Under the pieces are notes generated by a model. It worked only from the letters and a program-made list of their open reading frames with translations. It did no database searches and had not been told where the DNA came from. Both the position numbers and the translations under genes were made by a program. Positions 1-8,931 of a stretch of DNA of 43,024 nucleotides are shown piece after piece (positions within the stretch are counted from its first letter, which is position 1; each line of letters begins with the position of its first letter). The stretch spans positions 7,501-50,524 of the forward strand of contig NZ_KI912393.1 of assembly GCF_000518165.1 (NCBI RefSeq), read 5' to 3'. Origin of the DNA: Bartonella elizabethae F9251 = ATCC 49927. GTDB lineage: Bacteria > Pseudomonadota > Alphaproteobacteria > Rhizobiales > Rhizobiaceae.

Positions 1-153
1 AGACTGTTAATCCTTAAAAGACCATGGAGGGTATATTTGCTCATTGATTGAGAATAGATATCTCTTTAACAGTCTTTTTAATGTTTGCAGGTCTTTTGTT
101 TAAGGAGTATGGGAGCAATGAAACATAAAGAACGCTGAAATATTTAAAAAGAT

Positions 154-183
154 AAAAAGCTGTACATTTTTGTACAGCTTTTT
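154..183. terminator. Strong bidirectional intrinsic terminator
   Basis: A 13-bp perfect stem (AAAAAGCTGTACA, 154-166, with TGTACAGCTTTTT, 171-183) surrounds a TTTT loop, with A and T runs on the two sides. It lies about 25 bases past the stop of the membrane-protein gene at 210-1286 (minus strand) and should end that transcript. The symmetry lets it work in both directions. Confidence 0.85.
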
Positions 184-209
184 TTACGCTTGCTTGAAAG
201 CTAAAAATT

Positions 210-1286
210 TTAAAGTTTGAAAATATCCTTACGGCTTCTGTAACCATAATAGCCACAAATACTGGAAATGATAGCGCCTATCAAACTCCCTAAAAAGCCC
301 CACCATCCCATGTGTGATGCTTTTGTCGTAACTTTATCAGCTATGTGAAGAGCATTTTTTGTTTGTGTTTCAAGCTTTTGAGACAAGGTATCGGTTTGTT
401 TTTCTAGTGCTTTGAGGGTTTGTTCTGTTTTTTCCTCTGCACTTTCATAGAGTTGAACGGCGTGGGTGGCTGCCGTTTGTGCATCTGTACGCGACATGCC
501 ATTGTTCATCAAGGCTTTGATGATATCACTTTGATTAAATTTTGTCGTCAGCGTTTCTAGGCGATTAGAAAGGCTATTCCCTAGATTTTTCAGAGTGGTG
601 CGATAATGCGAAGGATCATTTTTGAAAGCGGTGATGGCAGAACCAATATCGCTGAGCGCAGCCTGATAGGTTTGTTTCAAGCGTTCAGGATTGAGAGCTG
701 GAATATCGCTTTTTTTGAGTAGCGTGTGCAACTCATTGCCCAGTTTATCAAAATTAATCCCATTGTCACGGGTTTCTGCAAAAAACTTTTCAAAATTTTC
801 GCTGTTTAATTTTGCAAGTAGAGAGGGAAGATTGTCGACGGTTTGTTCTATCATAGACGTGCTTTTCCCAACAGCTTTAGCGCTTAAGTTTGCTGTATGT
901 GAAACCACGTGGATGGCTTGGAATGTCATCAGCAGTGTGATGAGAGCCCAGGTTAAGAAACCGTGAAGAGCGCCAGAGATTTCAGCAAAACGCCCAGCAA
1001 CAAAGCCTCCACTTGCAAGACTGATCACCATAACGATGAGCGAGCCAATACCCATCGAGAGGAAAGAACCTCTAAAAGGGGAGGACGAGGTAAAGTCCAT
1101 TTGGCTTAAGCCTAAAGCGGCTATGAGGAAAGACAGGCAGATTGAAACAGCAAGAGCTGTAACCAGTCCAGCAAAAATGGCGGACCATGAAATAGGTGTA
1201 TGAAAAAATGAATATTTTGTCTCTAGAGATGTTTCTTCTAGAAAATTCGTATCGAAAGGTGTTTTTTCAGGAATGCGGGTTTCCAT
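210..1286 (-). CDS. Conserved membrane protein with central coiled-coil region, function unknown
   Basis: The product has 358 residues. Three hydrophobic segments lie in the N-terminal third (about 33-59, 75-98 and 107-128) and one near the C-terminus (about 327-350). Between them is a long polar stretch (about 135-320) rich in Leu, Lys, Glu, Asn and Thr with heptad-like spacing, likely helical and possibly coiled-coil. The small-residue-rich first segments (IFAGLVTALAVSICLSFLIA) resemble proteins of the YrzE/TIGR04086 type, but I do not recognise a named family with certainty. The gene stands alone, faces away from pyrF, and is followed by a strong terminator. An inner-membrane location is inferred; no function can be assigned. 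Confidence 0.75.
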   Translation of the reverse strand: METRIPEKTPFDTNFLEETSLETKYSFFHTPISWSAIFAGLVTALAVSICLSFLIAALGLSQMDFTSSSPFRGSFLSMGIGSLIVMVISLASGGFVAGRFAEISGALHGFLTWALITLLMTFQAIHVVSHTANLSAKAVGKSTSMIEQTVDNLPSLLAKLNSENFEKFFAETRDNGINFDKLGNELHTLLKKSDIPALNPERLKQTYQAALSDIGSAITAFKNDPSHYRTTLKNLGNSLSNRLETLTTKFNQSDIIKALMNNGMSRTDAQTAATHAVQLYESAEEKTEQTLKALEKQTDTLSQKLETQTKNALHIADKVTTKASHMGWWGFLGSLIGAIISSICGYYGYRSRKDIFKL

Positions 1287-1787
1287 GTTTTATCTCCTTG
1301 AATATGCTGGAGATACAATGTCTTTTTGCCAATTATGTTCCAAAGTTTATAGCCCATTATGGATAATTAGGCTGCTAAAGGCGAATAAGAAAGATCGAAA
1401 GTTAAGATTGAAAACATCAGGGTGAAGCATTTTTTAATTTTTGTTTAAAGCACATGATCGAGAATTTTGGTTGAGTGTAAAAAAGAAGCGTGAAAAAGAT
1501 AAAATAGGGGGCTTTACGAGGGCATTGAACGAAATAATATGAATGTTTTTTTGTTCCTATTCTGTCATCAAGTTTGAATTTTTCATCTCATGACAACGTC
1601 TTGATTGATACAAGTATTTTGATCGATCAACATGTGATAAGCTTTGTAAATGGGAATATCTTTCATAAACAAACGCAGATTTTGTCTATAAGAGCAATAT
1701 GAGAGCGCTTTCTTAAGGGTGTCAGGCGCGTATTCTTTTGACAAATGCTTTTCTTTTTGATTGTATCAAAAAGTTTAAAGAGAGACC
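1287..1787. other. Divergent intergenic region with a 12-bp palindrome
   Basis: About 500 bases separate the membrane-protein gene (minus) from pyrF (plus), so both promoters should lie here. I see no ORF worth calling. A perfect 12-bp palindrome TTGATCGATCAA sits at 1619-1630. It resembles an FNR half-site pair but has a 2-base rather than 4-base gap, so no regulator is proposed. Confidence 0.4.
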
Positions 1788-1802
1788 GTGTTAGGATATC
1801 AA

Positions 1803-2648
1803 ATGTTTTGTTCAACTTTTTTTAAAAACAGTGAAAAATATGGACCCCTTTGTGTTGGGTTTGATCCGAGTCATAAAGTTTTGCAAGCATGGAATTTGAG
1901 CCCAGATGATAAAGGTCTAAAAGATTTTTGCGATATCCTCTTAACAGCAGTTGTGGGGAAGGTGGGGATCATAAAGCCGCAAGCGGCATTTTTTGAGTTA
2001 TATGGGGTGGAAGGGCTTCAAGTTTTGAAAGAACTCATTGAAAATGCACAAAAACAAGGTTTGTTGGTTCTCGTTGATACAAAAAGAGGGGATATTGGCT
2101 CTACGGCTGAAGCTTATGGACAAGCTTGGCTTGGTTCCAATAGTCCCTTCAAAGCCGATGCGATAACAGTCAATCCTTTTTTAGGGTTTGATGCTCTTAT
2201 TCCTTTGATAAAGATTGCAGAAGAAACAAAAACAGCGGTTTTTATGGTTGTTCAATCGTCTAATCCAGAGGGAAAACAAATTCGGAATGCTCGCATTGGG
2301 GATCAAACGGTTTCGGTCCATTTAGCGCAGCGGATTTATGACTATAATAGCCAATCTTCAAGTCAATATCGCCATATTGGACCTATCGGAGCCGTGATTG
2401 GTGCAACATTAGGCTGTGAAGCAAAAGAGACAATTGAACAGCTAAAAAATAGCTTATTTCTTGTTCCAGGCATTGGGGCTCAAGGGGGAACTATAACACA
2501 ATTAACTCAGCAGTTTCCTCAAAGGCTATGGCAGAATATTATTCCTTCAATTTCAAGGTCGATTACAGAGGTTGGTCGAAATCCTGTTGATTTAAAAAAT
2601 GCCATTCATAACTTTGCTGAACAATCTAAAAACACACTTCTCTCTTAA
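1803..2648 (+). CDS. pyrF: Orotidine 5'-phosphate decarboxylase, type 2
   Basis: This enzyme converts OMP to UMP, the last step of pyrimidine synthesis, in the cytoplasm. The signature DTKRGDIGSTA starts at residue 92, with the catalytic Asp-Lys-Asp network (D92, K94, D97). Upstream lies GPLCVGFDP, typical of the longer 'type 2' (mycobacterial-type, PRK00125-like) PyrF; the length of 281 residues fits. I chose ATG 1803 because AGGA at 1793-1796 sits 6 bases before it. An in-frame GTG at 1788 would add five residues (MLGYQ). It stands alone between the membrane protein and the RNA/XRE element. The downstream hairpin at 2683-2705 lacks a proper T-tract. Confidence 0.9.
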   Translation: MFCSTFFKNSEKYGPLCVGFDPSHKVLQAWNLSPDDKGLKDFCDILLTAVVGKVGIIKPQAAFFELYGVEGLQVLKELIENAQKQGLLVLVDTKRGDIGSTAEAYGQAWLGSNSPFKADAITVNPFLGFDALIPLIKIAEETKTAVFMVVQSSNPEGKQIRNARIGDQTVSVHLAQRIYDYNSQSSSQYRHIGPIGAVIGATLGCEAKETIEQLKNSLFLVPGIGAQGGTITQLTQQFPQRLWQNIIPSISRSITEVGRNPVDLKNAIHNFAEQSKNTLLS

Positions 2649-3019
2649 ATTTGGGGCTCTTACTGGGGGAGGGCTCTTCCTGATCAAAAAGTTCTACTTT
2701 TTGATTGCGTATGGGGCTCTCTTCTCTCAATGACGATGTTTTTATGGGATAGCAGAATAATCATCCGTCTTGAGACCGCGTGAAGGATAAAATAAAAGCT
2801 GTTGTATTGGTTAAGGCCCCTCTCTAGAGGGGGCATTTAAGAAACAAGGGTGAGATCCTTTCGTGAAATGGGAGGCTTGGGGATATGATTTTGATGCGTG
2901 TGTGTTCAAGAATTTGAGAAGCCGATAACTTCTCATGAAAAAGAAATTCTGCGACCTCCTGAAAAACTATTTTTATTGCAAAAATCTTGAAATTATTTTA
3001 CACATTGAAAAATGTTTTT
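2649..3019. other. Intergenic region after pyrF; AT-rich hairpin
   Basis: No gene is seen. ATCAAAAAG (2683-2691) pairs with CTTTTTGAT (2697-2705) around TTCTA. The stem is AT-only apart from its ends and is not followed by T residues, so it is at best a weak terminator for pyrF. The last ~50 bases are very AT-rich and probably hold the promoter of the RNA element that follows; I cannot fix the boxes. Confidence 0.35.
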
Positions 3020-3245
3020 GGTTGTATACGCGGCGACCAAGTGGGCCTTGAAAACCCTAAACCTTAGCGTGAAAATAACCCCACTTTGTGGGTGTCCCGG
3101 AATTCCGGGAGATTTTGCACTGTCCAGGTGTGTCTTACGCACTAAAAGCAAAATGCTGACTCGGATTCAGTTTTTTCAAGCTCCCGGAATACTCATGCGA
3201 GGCGCTCGCACTCGGTGGGGGGCAAATGCAAGCTCAGAACCTTAA
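3020..3245 (+). ncRNA. Brt-like regulatory RNA (Bartonella regulatory transcript family)
   Basis: This ~225-base block is distinctly GC-rich against its AT-rich flanks and full of short palindromes. They are CCCAC/GTGGG with loop TTT (3080-3092), the perfect 16-mer TCCCGGAATTCCGGGA (3095-3110), ATTTTGC (about 3112) with GCAAAAT (about 3149), CTGA/TCAG followed by TTTTTT (about 3162-3182), and TGCGAG/CTCGCA with loop GCG (3196-3210). A 77-codon reading frame crosses it but has no protein-like character. An XRE regulator gene follows directly. In B. henselae nine such ~200-nt RNAs (Brt1-9) each precede an XRE-type 'Trp' gene, and Brt1/Trp1 control badA. Assignment to that family rests on length, structure and this tandem context; exact ends are estimates. 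Confidence 0.7.
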
Positions 3246-3246
3246 A

Positions 3247-3586
3247 CTTGATCTTTTTGTTGGCAAAAAATTCGCTTTAGGCGAAAAATGTTGAGAATGA
3301 CTCAAAAAACATTAGGAGATGCTTTAGGGGTAAGTTTCCAACAAATTCAAAAGTATGAAAAAAGCTTAAACCGTGTAAGTGCAGGACGTTTAAAGGAAAT
3401 TTCCGATATCCTAAAAGTTCCAGTTTCCTTTTTTTACACGGATATCATCACAAATGAAAATGCTTCATACCATCATGATGAGATTGCCTCAAATAGAGAA
3501 GAATATTTGCTTTTAAAAAGTTTTAGAGTCCTGACCTCTGCAAACAAAAAGCCATTTTAAAATTAATTTCTGATCAGAAGATATGA
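3247..3586 (+). pseudogene. XRE-family HTH regulator (Trp-like), disrupted by two 1-base deletions
   Basis: A helix-turn-helix is read as MTQKTLGDALGVSFQQIQKY, followed by NRVSAGRLKEISDILKVP. The copy at 42692-43024 (minus) is nearly identical and allows base-level comparison. This copy has six A residues at 3265-3270 where the other has seven, which breaks LFVGKKIR. It also lacks a T between 3540 and 3541, which turns LTSVKQKAILKLISDQ into a short LTSANKKPF tail. Restoring both gives one frame through to the stop at 3584-3586. Only about 90 codons (from ATG 3288) remain open. A truncated protein with an intact HTH could still be made, but as a gene it looks broken. It follows the Brt-like RNA directly, as expected for Trp genes. 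Confidence 0.75.
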
Positions 3587-3975
3587 TGTATGGCGCTCCC
3601 TTCTCTCTATTTCCTTCTGATCTTAAAAGATGCGGATTTTTCACGCACACTGATTTTTAAAAAAAGTCATTTGTAAACAATCCGCTGTCCTCGTCTTACT
3701 TATGCCCTGCTGCCTTTATATGAATAGATGAGCGACGTCTCTTCATAAAGACTCATGAAAGTATCTAGAAACATCTTATGGCAATAATGCGCTTGTTTCG
3801 CTTTGATCTTTTAACGGTTTTCAAGGATAAAGTTTTTTAAAGTTCTACTGAACCGTAGACAATAGAAAGCCTCTAACATGTTGTTAAAAGCTTTACGGGC
3901 GATAAAGTCATTGCAGCGTTTGTTGCTATGGGATAATGGTTATCCGTAAACACCATATTGTTGCTAGAGAATAAC
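3587..3975. other. Intergenic region upstream of hisS
   Basis: About 390 bases with no convincing reading frame on either strand. The hisS promoter should lie here. I see no repeat or strong hairpin. Confidence 0.3.
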
Positions 3976-5463
3976 ATGTCATTGAAACAAGAAAAAACCA
4001 AAGCCCGTTTACCTCGTGGTTTTGTGGATCGTACAAGTGCACAATTGTATGCAACCGAAACCATGATTGCGCAAATTCGTGAAGTTTATGAACTTTACGG
4101 TTTTGAAGCGCTTGAAACCCCCATTTTTGAATATACGGATGTGTTGGGGAAATTCTTACCAGATTCCGATCGTCCCAATGCAGGGGTTTTTTCGCTTCAA
4201 GATGATGATGAACAATGGATGTCTTTACGCTATGATTTAACGGCTCCTCTTGCTCGTCATTTTGCGGAAAATTTTGAAACGTTAGCAAAACCCTATCGCA
4301 GTTATCGGTTGGGCTTTGTTTTTCGCAATGAAAAGCCTGGTCCAGGGCGGTTTCGACAATTTATGCAATTTGATGCAGATATCGTTGGAACACCAACCGT
4401 TGCAGCAGATGCGGAAATTTGCATGATGGCAGCTGATAGTCTGGAAAAAGTAGGCATTGCACGCCATGAATATGCTATTCGTTTGAATAATCGAAAAATT
4501 CTCGAAAGTGTTTTGCAGATGATTGGTTTAGGAGAAAAGGAGCAGCTTGATCGCCGCTTAACTGTTCTTCGAGCCATGGATAAACTGGATAAATTTGGTC
4601 CTGAAGGCGTGCGTTTGCTTTTAGGCAAGGGACGTTTGGATGAAAGTGGTGATTTTACAAAAGGGGCTGAGCTTCAAGATAAAGAGATTGAATGTATTCT
4701 TTCCTTACTCACGATAGAAGCAAAAACGGCAGAAGAAACCCTTGATGCTCTCAGAAAAATCGTTGGTCAGAGTGCGCAAGGTCTTGAAGGGGTTGGCGAA
4801 CTTGAGGAAATGCAAACAATCTTTGCCGCCAATGGGTATCACAATCGTATTAAAATTGATCCTTCAGTGGTGCGTGGATTGGAATATTATACGGGACCTG
4901 TTTTTGAGGCAGCATTGCTTTTTGATGTTCTCAATGATGATGGGCAAAAAGTTGTCTTTGGCTCTGTTGGAGGAGGGGGGCGTTATGATGGGCTGGTTGC
5001 GCGTTTTCGTGGGGAAAATATTCCGGCAACAGGCTTTTCAATAGGGGTTTCACGTTTGATTGCTGCTTTGCAAAATCTGGGAAAATTACCAGAAAAAAAT
5101 ACTTTTGGACCCGTTGTGGTGTTAATGATGGATAAAGAGCCAGAAGCTGTTGCACGCTATCAAAAAATGGTCATGAAATTGCGAAATGCAGGAATTTGTG
5201 CAGAACTCTATTTGGGGGCATCGGGAATTAAAGCGCAGATGAAATATGCGGATCGGCGAAAAGCGCCTTGTGTGGTGATCCAAGGGGCACAAGAACGTGA
5301 GAGTGGAAAAATACAGATCAAAGATTTGATTGAAGGAGCGCGTTTGTCTCATGAAATTAAGGATAATCAAACATGGCGTGAAAGCCGTCCTGCACAAGTG
5401 ATGGTGGATGAAGAGCAATTGGTGCAAACCGTACAAGATATTTTGGAAGCCCAAAAACGCTAA
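3976..5463 (+). CDS. hisS: Histidine--tRNA ligase
   Basis: This class II aminoacyl-tRNA synthetase charges tRNA-His in the cytoplasm. The 495-residue product begins with the family's ARLPRGF motif. It then shows motif 2 ([20 protein letters not shown]), the histidine-binding [11 protein letters not shown], and motif 3 ([15 protein letters not shown]), followed by a C-terminal anticodon-binding domain (about 370-490). The longer frame opens with a TTG at 3958, but ATG 3976 ([16 protein letters not shown]) fits the usual start of the family. It appears monocistronic; a run of T residues just after the stop has no stem before it. Confidence 0.95.
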   Translation: MSLKQEKTKARLPRGFVDRTSAQLYATETMIAQIREVYELYGFEALETPIFEYTDVLGKFLPDSDRPNAGVFSLQDDDEQWMSLRYDLTAPLARHFAENFETLAKPYRSYRLGFVFRNEKPGPGRFRQFMQFDADIVGTPTVAADAEICMMAADSLEKVGIARHEYAIRLNNRKILESVLQMIGLGEKEQLDRRLTVLRAMDKLDKFGPEGVRLLLGKGRLDESGDFTKGAELQDKEIECILSLLTIEAKTAEETLDALRKIVGQSAQGLEGVGELEEMQTIFAANGYHNRIKIDPSVVRGLEYYTGPVFEAALLFDVLNDDGQKVVFGSVGGGGRYDGLVARFRGENIPATGFSIGVSRLIAALQNLGKLPEKNTFGPVVVLMMDKEPEAVARYQKMVMKLRNAGICAELYLGASGIKAQMKYADRRKAPCVVIQGAQERESGKIQIKDLIEGARLSHEIKDNQTWRESRPAQVMVDEEQLVQTVQDILEAQKR

Positions 5464-5877
5464 TGGTTTTTTTTTTAAAGAAATGACAGGAAAGAGCTTG
5501 AATATTTCTCCTTTAATTTCACGGTATTTGCCCATGAATGCGATAAGGATAAAGCCACAATCATATAAAATCTATTGAGCTTCCCATCTTTATGCTTGTG
5601 AAGGAGTAAACCGGCACCATCTCACACTTTTCCAGCTCTGGAATGTTGCGGACTATTCCTTGGTATTTCTCGATGATTCATGAAAAGGCATTTTTATTGT
5701 ACAATTTTTACTCACACGCCAACTCCGCTTGTGACGTGCAAGCCAAGTGATCTTAATGGTTTCAACAGAAAACAGATTTGAAATAAAAAAATATGACGAT
5801 ATTTCAGGCTCGAACTCAAGTTGGATAACGCTTAAATAATTATGATCAATTAAAAGGTTTTTAAAAAATACAAACGA
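5464..5877 (-). repeat. Gene-free region holding a decayed dispersed repeat (copy 1, about 5605-5860)
   Basis: The stretch 5605-5860 is clearly related to 14488-14790 and more distantly to 9500-9710. Shared blocks include CCAGCTCTGGAATGTTGCG, GATTCATGAAAAGGCATTTT and AGATTTGAAAT. Read on the minus strand the copies share fragments such as FHESS and an N-terminal (V/M)ASxKxI, broken by stops and frameshifts. They look like remains of a small paralogous protein family. The ORFs still open here (up to 75 codons) are fragments, not genes. Confidence 0.55.
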
Positions 5878-5907
5878 CACAAATTTCCTTTTCTAGAGAA
5901 ATTTGTG
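5878..5907 (-). terminator. Hairpin downstream of the peroxiredoxin gene
   Basis: CACAAATTTC (5878-5887) pairs perfectly with GAAATTTGTG (5898-5907). On the minus strand the stem lies about 35 bases past the peroxiredoxin stop and is followed within about 12 bases by a T-run. It is a likely intrinsic terminator, though the stem is AT-rich. Confidence 0.55.
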
Positions 5908-5941
5908 CCGTAAAATTTAAATAGAGGATTTTGGATTTGGA

Positions 5942-6466
5942 TTAGCTTTTTAAAGCTTTTAAAACATTTTGTGGTGAAGAAACTTCATAAGGATCGGTTG
6001 CGCAATTGTCTGAAAAACCTGCTTCTTCAAACCATTGTTCAATCACACCATCATTAATCACAGCAGCATAGCGCCATGACCGCATGCCAAAACCGACATT
6101 GTCTTTTGCAACCAGCATACCCATTTTGCGTGTGAATTCACCAGAACCATCAGGAATTAATTTCACATTTTTGATATTTTGTGCTTTTCCCCAAGCATTC
6201 ATGACAAAAGCATCATTGACGGAAAGGCAATAGATTTCATCAATACCCGCTTGTTTAAATTCATCATAGAGTTTTTCAAAATCAGGCAGTTGAAAGGTTG
6301 AGCACGTGGGGGTAAAAGCGCCTGGAAGAGAAAAAAGAATAACGCGCTTTCCTTTAAAGTAAGCATCGCTCTTAACTTCTTGCCACCGATAAGGATTATC
6401 TCCACTTACTGATTCATCGCGGACACGTGTATGAAATGTAACATTGGGAACTGTTTTTTTCATCAT
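5942..6466 (-). CDS. Peroxiredoxin, Prx5/AhpE-like
   Basis: This thiol peroxidase should reduce H2O2 and alkyl hydroperoxides in the cytoplasm. The 174-residue product has the active-site loop PGAFTPTCS with peroxidatic Cys55 and the preceding Thr and Pro that are invariant in peroxiredoxins. The PGAFTPTCS form and the FxKGKRVILFSLPG strand place it in the Prx5 subfamily, which often takes electrons from glutathione/glutaredoxin. Two further Cys (about 80 and 157) could form a disulfide. AGGAG stands 7 bases before ATG 6466, so the first of the paired Met codons is used. It is monocistronic between hisS and pgm. Confidence 0.92.
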   Translation of the reverse strand: MMKKTVPNVTFHTRVRDESVSGDNPYRWQEVKSDAYFKGKRVILFSLPGAFTPTCSTFQLPDFEKLYDEFKQAGIDEIYCLSVNDAFVMNAWGKAQNIKNVKLIPDGSGEFTRKMGMLVAKDNVGFGMRSWRYAAVINDGVIEQWFEEAGFSDNCATDPYEVSSPQNVLKALKS

Positions 6467-6686
6467 ATGGATGCTCCTGTATTTTTTTTACGAAAATTGT
6501 GTTTTAAAATAGTCTTCATCTTTAAAAGCATATGGGGAAAGAGCGTTTTAAATAAAAGGGCTTCTTAAAAAATTCTGACTCCTCACAAGTGTGCAAATAT
6601 TTCATTGTTCCGTCAAGTGGAATTAATGATCGACTTTGAATACTCTTCATCTTAAAATTAAAGGAAAGAATATGAAGGTATGACCA

Positions 6687-8327
6687 ATGACCATAAAGAC
6701 AGTTTTGACCACGGCTTTTGAGGGGCAAAAACCGGGAACATCTGGTTTGCGCAAAAAAGTCTCTGTTTTTCAACAACCCCATTATGTGGAAAATTTTATA
6801 CAGTCTCTTTTTGATAACATTGGGCCTCTTGAAGGAAAGCTGTTGATTCTTGGGGGCGATGGACGCACCTTTAACCGGACACTCCTTCAGATTGTCTTGA
6901 AGATGGCAGCAGCGCATGGTGTTTCTCGTGTAAAAATCGGACAAGGGGGGCTTCTTTCCACACCGGCTGTTTCGCATCTTATTCGTAAATATCATGCGCA
7001 TGGTGGACTTATTCTTTCTGCAAGCCATAATCCTGGGGGGCTAGACGGAGATTGTGGAATAAAATACAATATTGCCAATGGGGGACCTGCACCTAATTCT
7101 TTATGTGAGGCTATTTTTGCAACATCGAAACAGCTTTCCTTTTATAAAATTCTTGAAGCGCCAGATGTTGAGTTAGATCACCAAGGGATGACCTTTATGG
7201 GAGAGATGCAGATCGAGATTATTGATCCTGTTGCCGATTATGTTGCTTTGATGCAGGAAATTTTTGATTTTGATTGTATTGCTAAGGCTGTGGCTAAAGG
7301 ACTGACTTTTCGCTTTGATGCCATGCATGCGGTAACTGGACCTTATGCCCATGAAATTTTTGAAAAATGCTTAGGATTTTCTAAAGGGACGGTGGTCAAT
7401 GGTCTTCCTTTACCAGATTTTGGAGGCGGTCATCCTGATCCCAATTTGGTTTATGCCAAGGCTCTTTATGATTTATTGATGTCAGAGCAAGGACCAGATC
7501 TTGGTGCCGCATCTGATGGTGATGGTGATCGTAACCTCATTATTGGACGTCAGCAATATGTTTCACCTTCTGATTCCTTGGCAATTATGGTAGAATATGC
7601 CCATCTTATTAAAGGGTATCGTCAAGATATTATGGGGGGCATTGTGGGGGTGGCTCGCTCTATGCCAACAACACCTGCTGCAGATTTAGTTGCTGAAAAA
7701 TGCGGATTAAACTTTTTTGAAACGCCAACAGGGTGGAAATTTTTTGGAACGCTTTTGGATGCTGGGAAAGTAACCTTTTGTGGTGAAGAAAGCTTTGGAA
7801 CCGGCTCTCATCATATCCGCGAAAAAGATGGTTTATGGGCTGTCTTATTTTGGTTAAATCTTTTAGCAGTAACAGGAAAAACAGTTGCACAAATTGTGCA
7901 ACAGCTTTGGCGCACTTATGGGCGCTTTTACGCACTGCGTCATGATTATGAAGAAGTTGAAGAAGACAAGGCTTTGGCTTTACTCGAACACTTGCGAGCG
8001 CACTTACCACAAGCTGGAACCGAAATTGCTGGATTTCTGGTCAAAAAAGCAGATGATTTTACTTATCATGATCCTGTTGATCAGAGCGTGAGTACGCGCC
8101 AAGGGATCCGTATTTTTTTCGAGAATGGCGCACGATTGGTGGTTCGTTTATCGGGAACAGGGACGTGTGGTGCGACCTTACGGCTTTATTTTGAACAATA
8201 TGAAGGGGATCCGCGCAGACACAATTTAAATCCCCAAGACGTTCTTCAACCTTTGCAACAGGTGGCTCTAAAACTGTTAAACATACAACAAGAATTGGGA
8301 CGAGATCACCCTGATATTATCACATGA
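6687..8327 (+). CDS. pgm: Phosphoglucomutase, alpha-D-glucose phosphate-specific
   Basis: The enzyme interconverts glucose 1-phosphate and glucose 6-phosphate, feeding sugar-nucleotide and cell-envelope synthesis. The 546-residue product contains, in order, the N-terminal KPGTSGLRKK, the phosphoserine loop LSASHNPGG, the metal-binding SDGDGDRN, the sugar-specificity loop GEESFGTGS, and the C-terminal phosphate-binding VRLSGTGT. All four catalytic elements of the alpha-D-phosphohexomutase superfamily are therefore intact, and the length fits the family. ATG 6687 follows AAGGT by about 8 bases. No close partner gene is present; the adjacent peroxiredoxin is divergent. Confidence 0.96.
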   Translation: MTIKTVLTTAFEGQKPGTSGLRKKVSVFQQPHYVENFIQSLFDNIGPLEGKLLILGGDGRTFNRTLLQIVLKMAAAHGVSRVKIGQGGLLSTPAVSHLIRKYHAHGGLILSASHNPGGLDGDCGIKYNIANGGPAPNSLCEAIFATSKQLSFYKILEAPDVELDHQGMTFMGEMQIEIIDPVADYVALMQEIFDFDCIAKAVAKGLTFRFDAMHAVTGPYAHEIFEKCLGFSKGTVVNGLPLPDFGGGHPDPNLVYAKALYDLLMSEQGPDLGAASDGDGDRNLIIGRQQYVSPSDSLAIMVEYAHLIKGYRQDIMGGIVGVARSMPTTPAADLVAEKCGLNFFETPTGWKFFGTLLDAGKVTFCGEESFGTGSHHIREKDGLWAVLFWLNLLAVTGKTVAQIVQQLWRTYGRFYALRHDYEEVEEDKALALLEHLRAHLPQAGTEIAGFLVKKADDFTYHDPVDQSVSTRQGIRIFFENGARLVVRLSGTGTCGATLRLYFEQYEGDPRRHNLNPQDVLQPLQQVALKLLNIQQELGRDHPDIIT

Positions 8328-8595
8328 GATCATGGGAATGTTTTTTGCAAAGATATGATGATTGATCACATTCAAAAGGTTTTGATTGATTCAATATAAG
8401 AGGATTTTATGGTCTATGAGGGGTATTGTATAATGTTATAAACGCAGCGATTGTAGGGGATGATCGCATTTATGAACATAGGTGGCAGATCAAGAGGAAA
8501 TAAAAGAACATGTTTTTCTAAAATAATGGACAATAAGCTCTTCTTGCTTTATGACCCATCATCATGAATGGTTTTTCTTAAATAAAGGGGAATTT
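8328..8595. other. Intergenic region pgm-PhnA gene
   Basis: About 270 bases, AT-rich, no gene seen. An in-frame ATG at 8551 would extend the downstream protein by 15 residues, but it lacks a good ribosome site, and the extension does not resemble the family. Confidence 0.3.
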
Positions 8596-8931
8596 ATGAC
8601 CCAATATCCCAAGTGTCCTCGTTGTGATGGTCTTTATACTTATGAAGAGGGTGAAAATTTTGTCTGTCCTGAATGCGCACATGAATGGCCCCAAAAGGAT
8701 AATGATACTGTTCTTTCCGAGATTGTTTATGATGCCAATGGTCAAATCTTGACCAACGGAGATACCGTTATGGTGATAAAAGATCTGAAAGTAAAAGGCG
8801 CTTCCTCTGTTTTAAAAAGTGGGACGAAGGTTAAGAATATTCGCTTGGTGGAGGGGGATCATAATATTGATTGCAAAATTCCTGGGATTGGACAGATGGG
8901 GTTAAAGTCGGAATTTGTTAAAAAAGTTTAG
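8596..8931 (+). CDS. phnA: PhnA-domain zinc-ribbon protein
   Basis: The 111-residue product matches the PhnA/YjdM family. It has an N-terminal zinc ribbon with Cys7, Cys10, Cys24 and Cys27 (CPRCDGLY...FVCPEC), then a beta-rich domain with [23 protein letters not shown] and the C-terminal [22 protein letters not shown]. The family was first linked to alkylphosphonate use, but its biochemical role is unsettled, and no phosphonate genes are nearby. I chose ATG 8596 because AAAGGGG lies just before it and the family starts at this point. Confidence 0.93.
   Translation: MTQYPKCPRCDGLYTYEEGENFVCPECAHEWPQKDNDTVLSEIVYDANGQILTNGDTVMVIKDLKVKGASSVLKSGTKVKNIRLVEGDHNIDCKIPGIGQMGLKSEFVKKV

Noticed and set aside
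2683..2705. Hairpin after pyrF as an intrinsic terminator
   Set aside because: The stem is almost only A/T and no T-tract follows it.
3012..3245. 77-codon plus-strand reading frame
   Set aside because: It lies on a palindrome-rich, GC-rich RNA-like element, shows no protein features, and fits a Brt-type RNA better.
5122..5535. 137-codon minus-strand frame across the hisS end
   Set aside because: It overlaps the intact hisS frame and has no recognisable motif or ribosome site.
8551..8595. N-terminal extension of the PhnA-domain protein
   Set aside because: A strong ribosome site directly precedes ATG 8596, and the family starts there.
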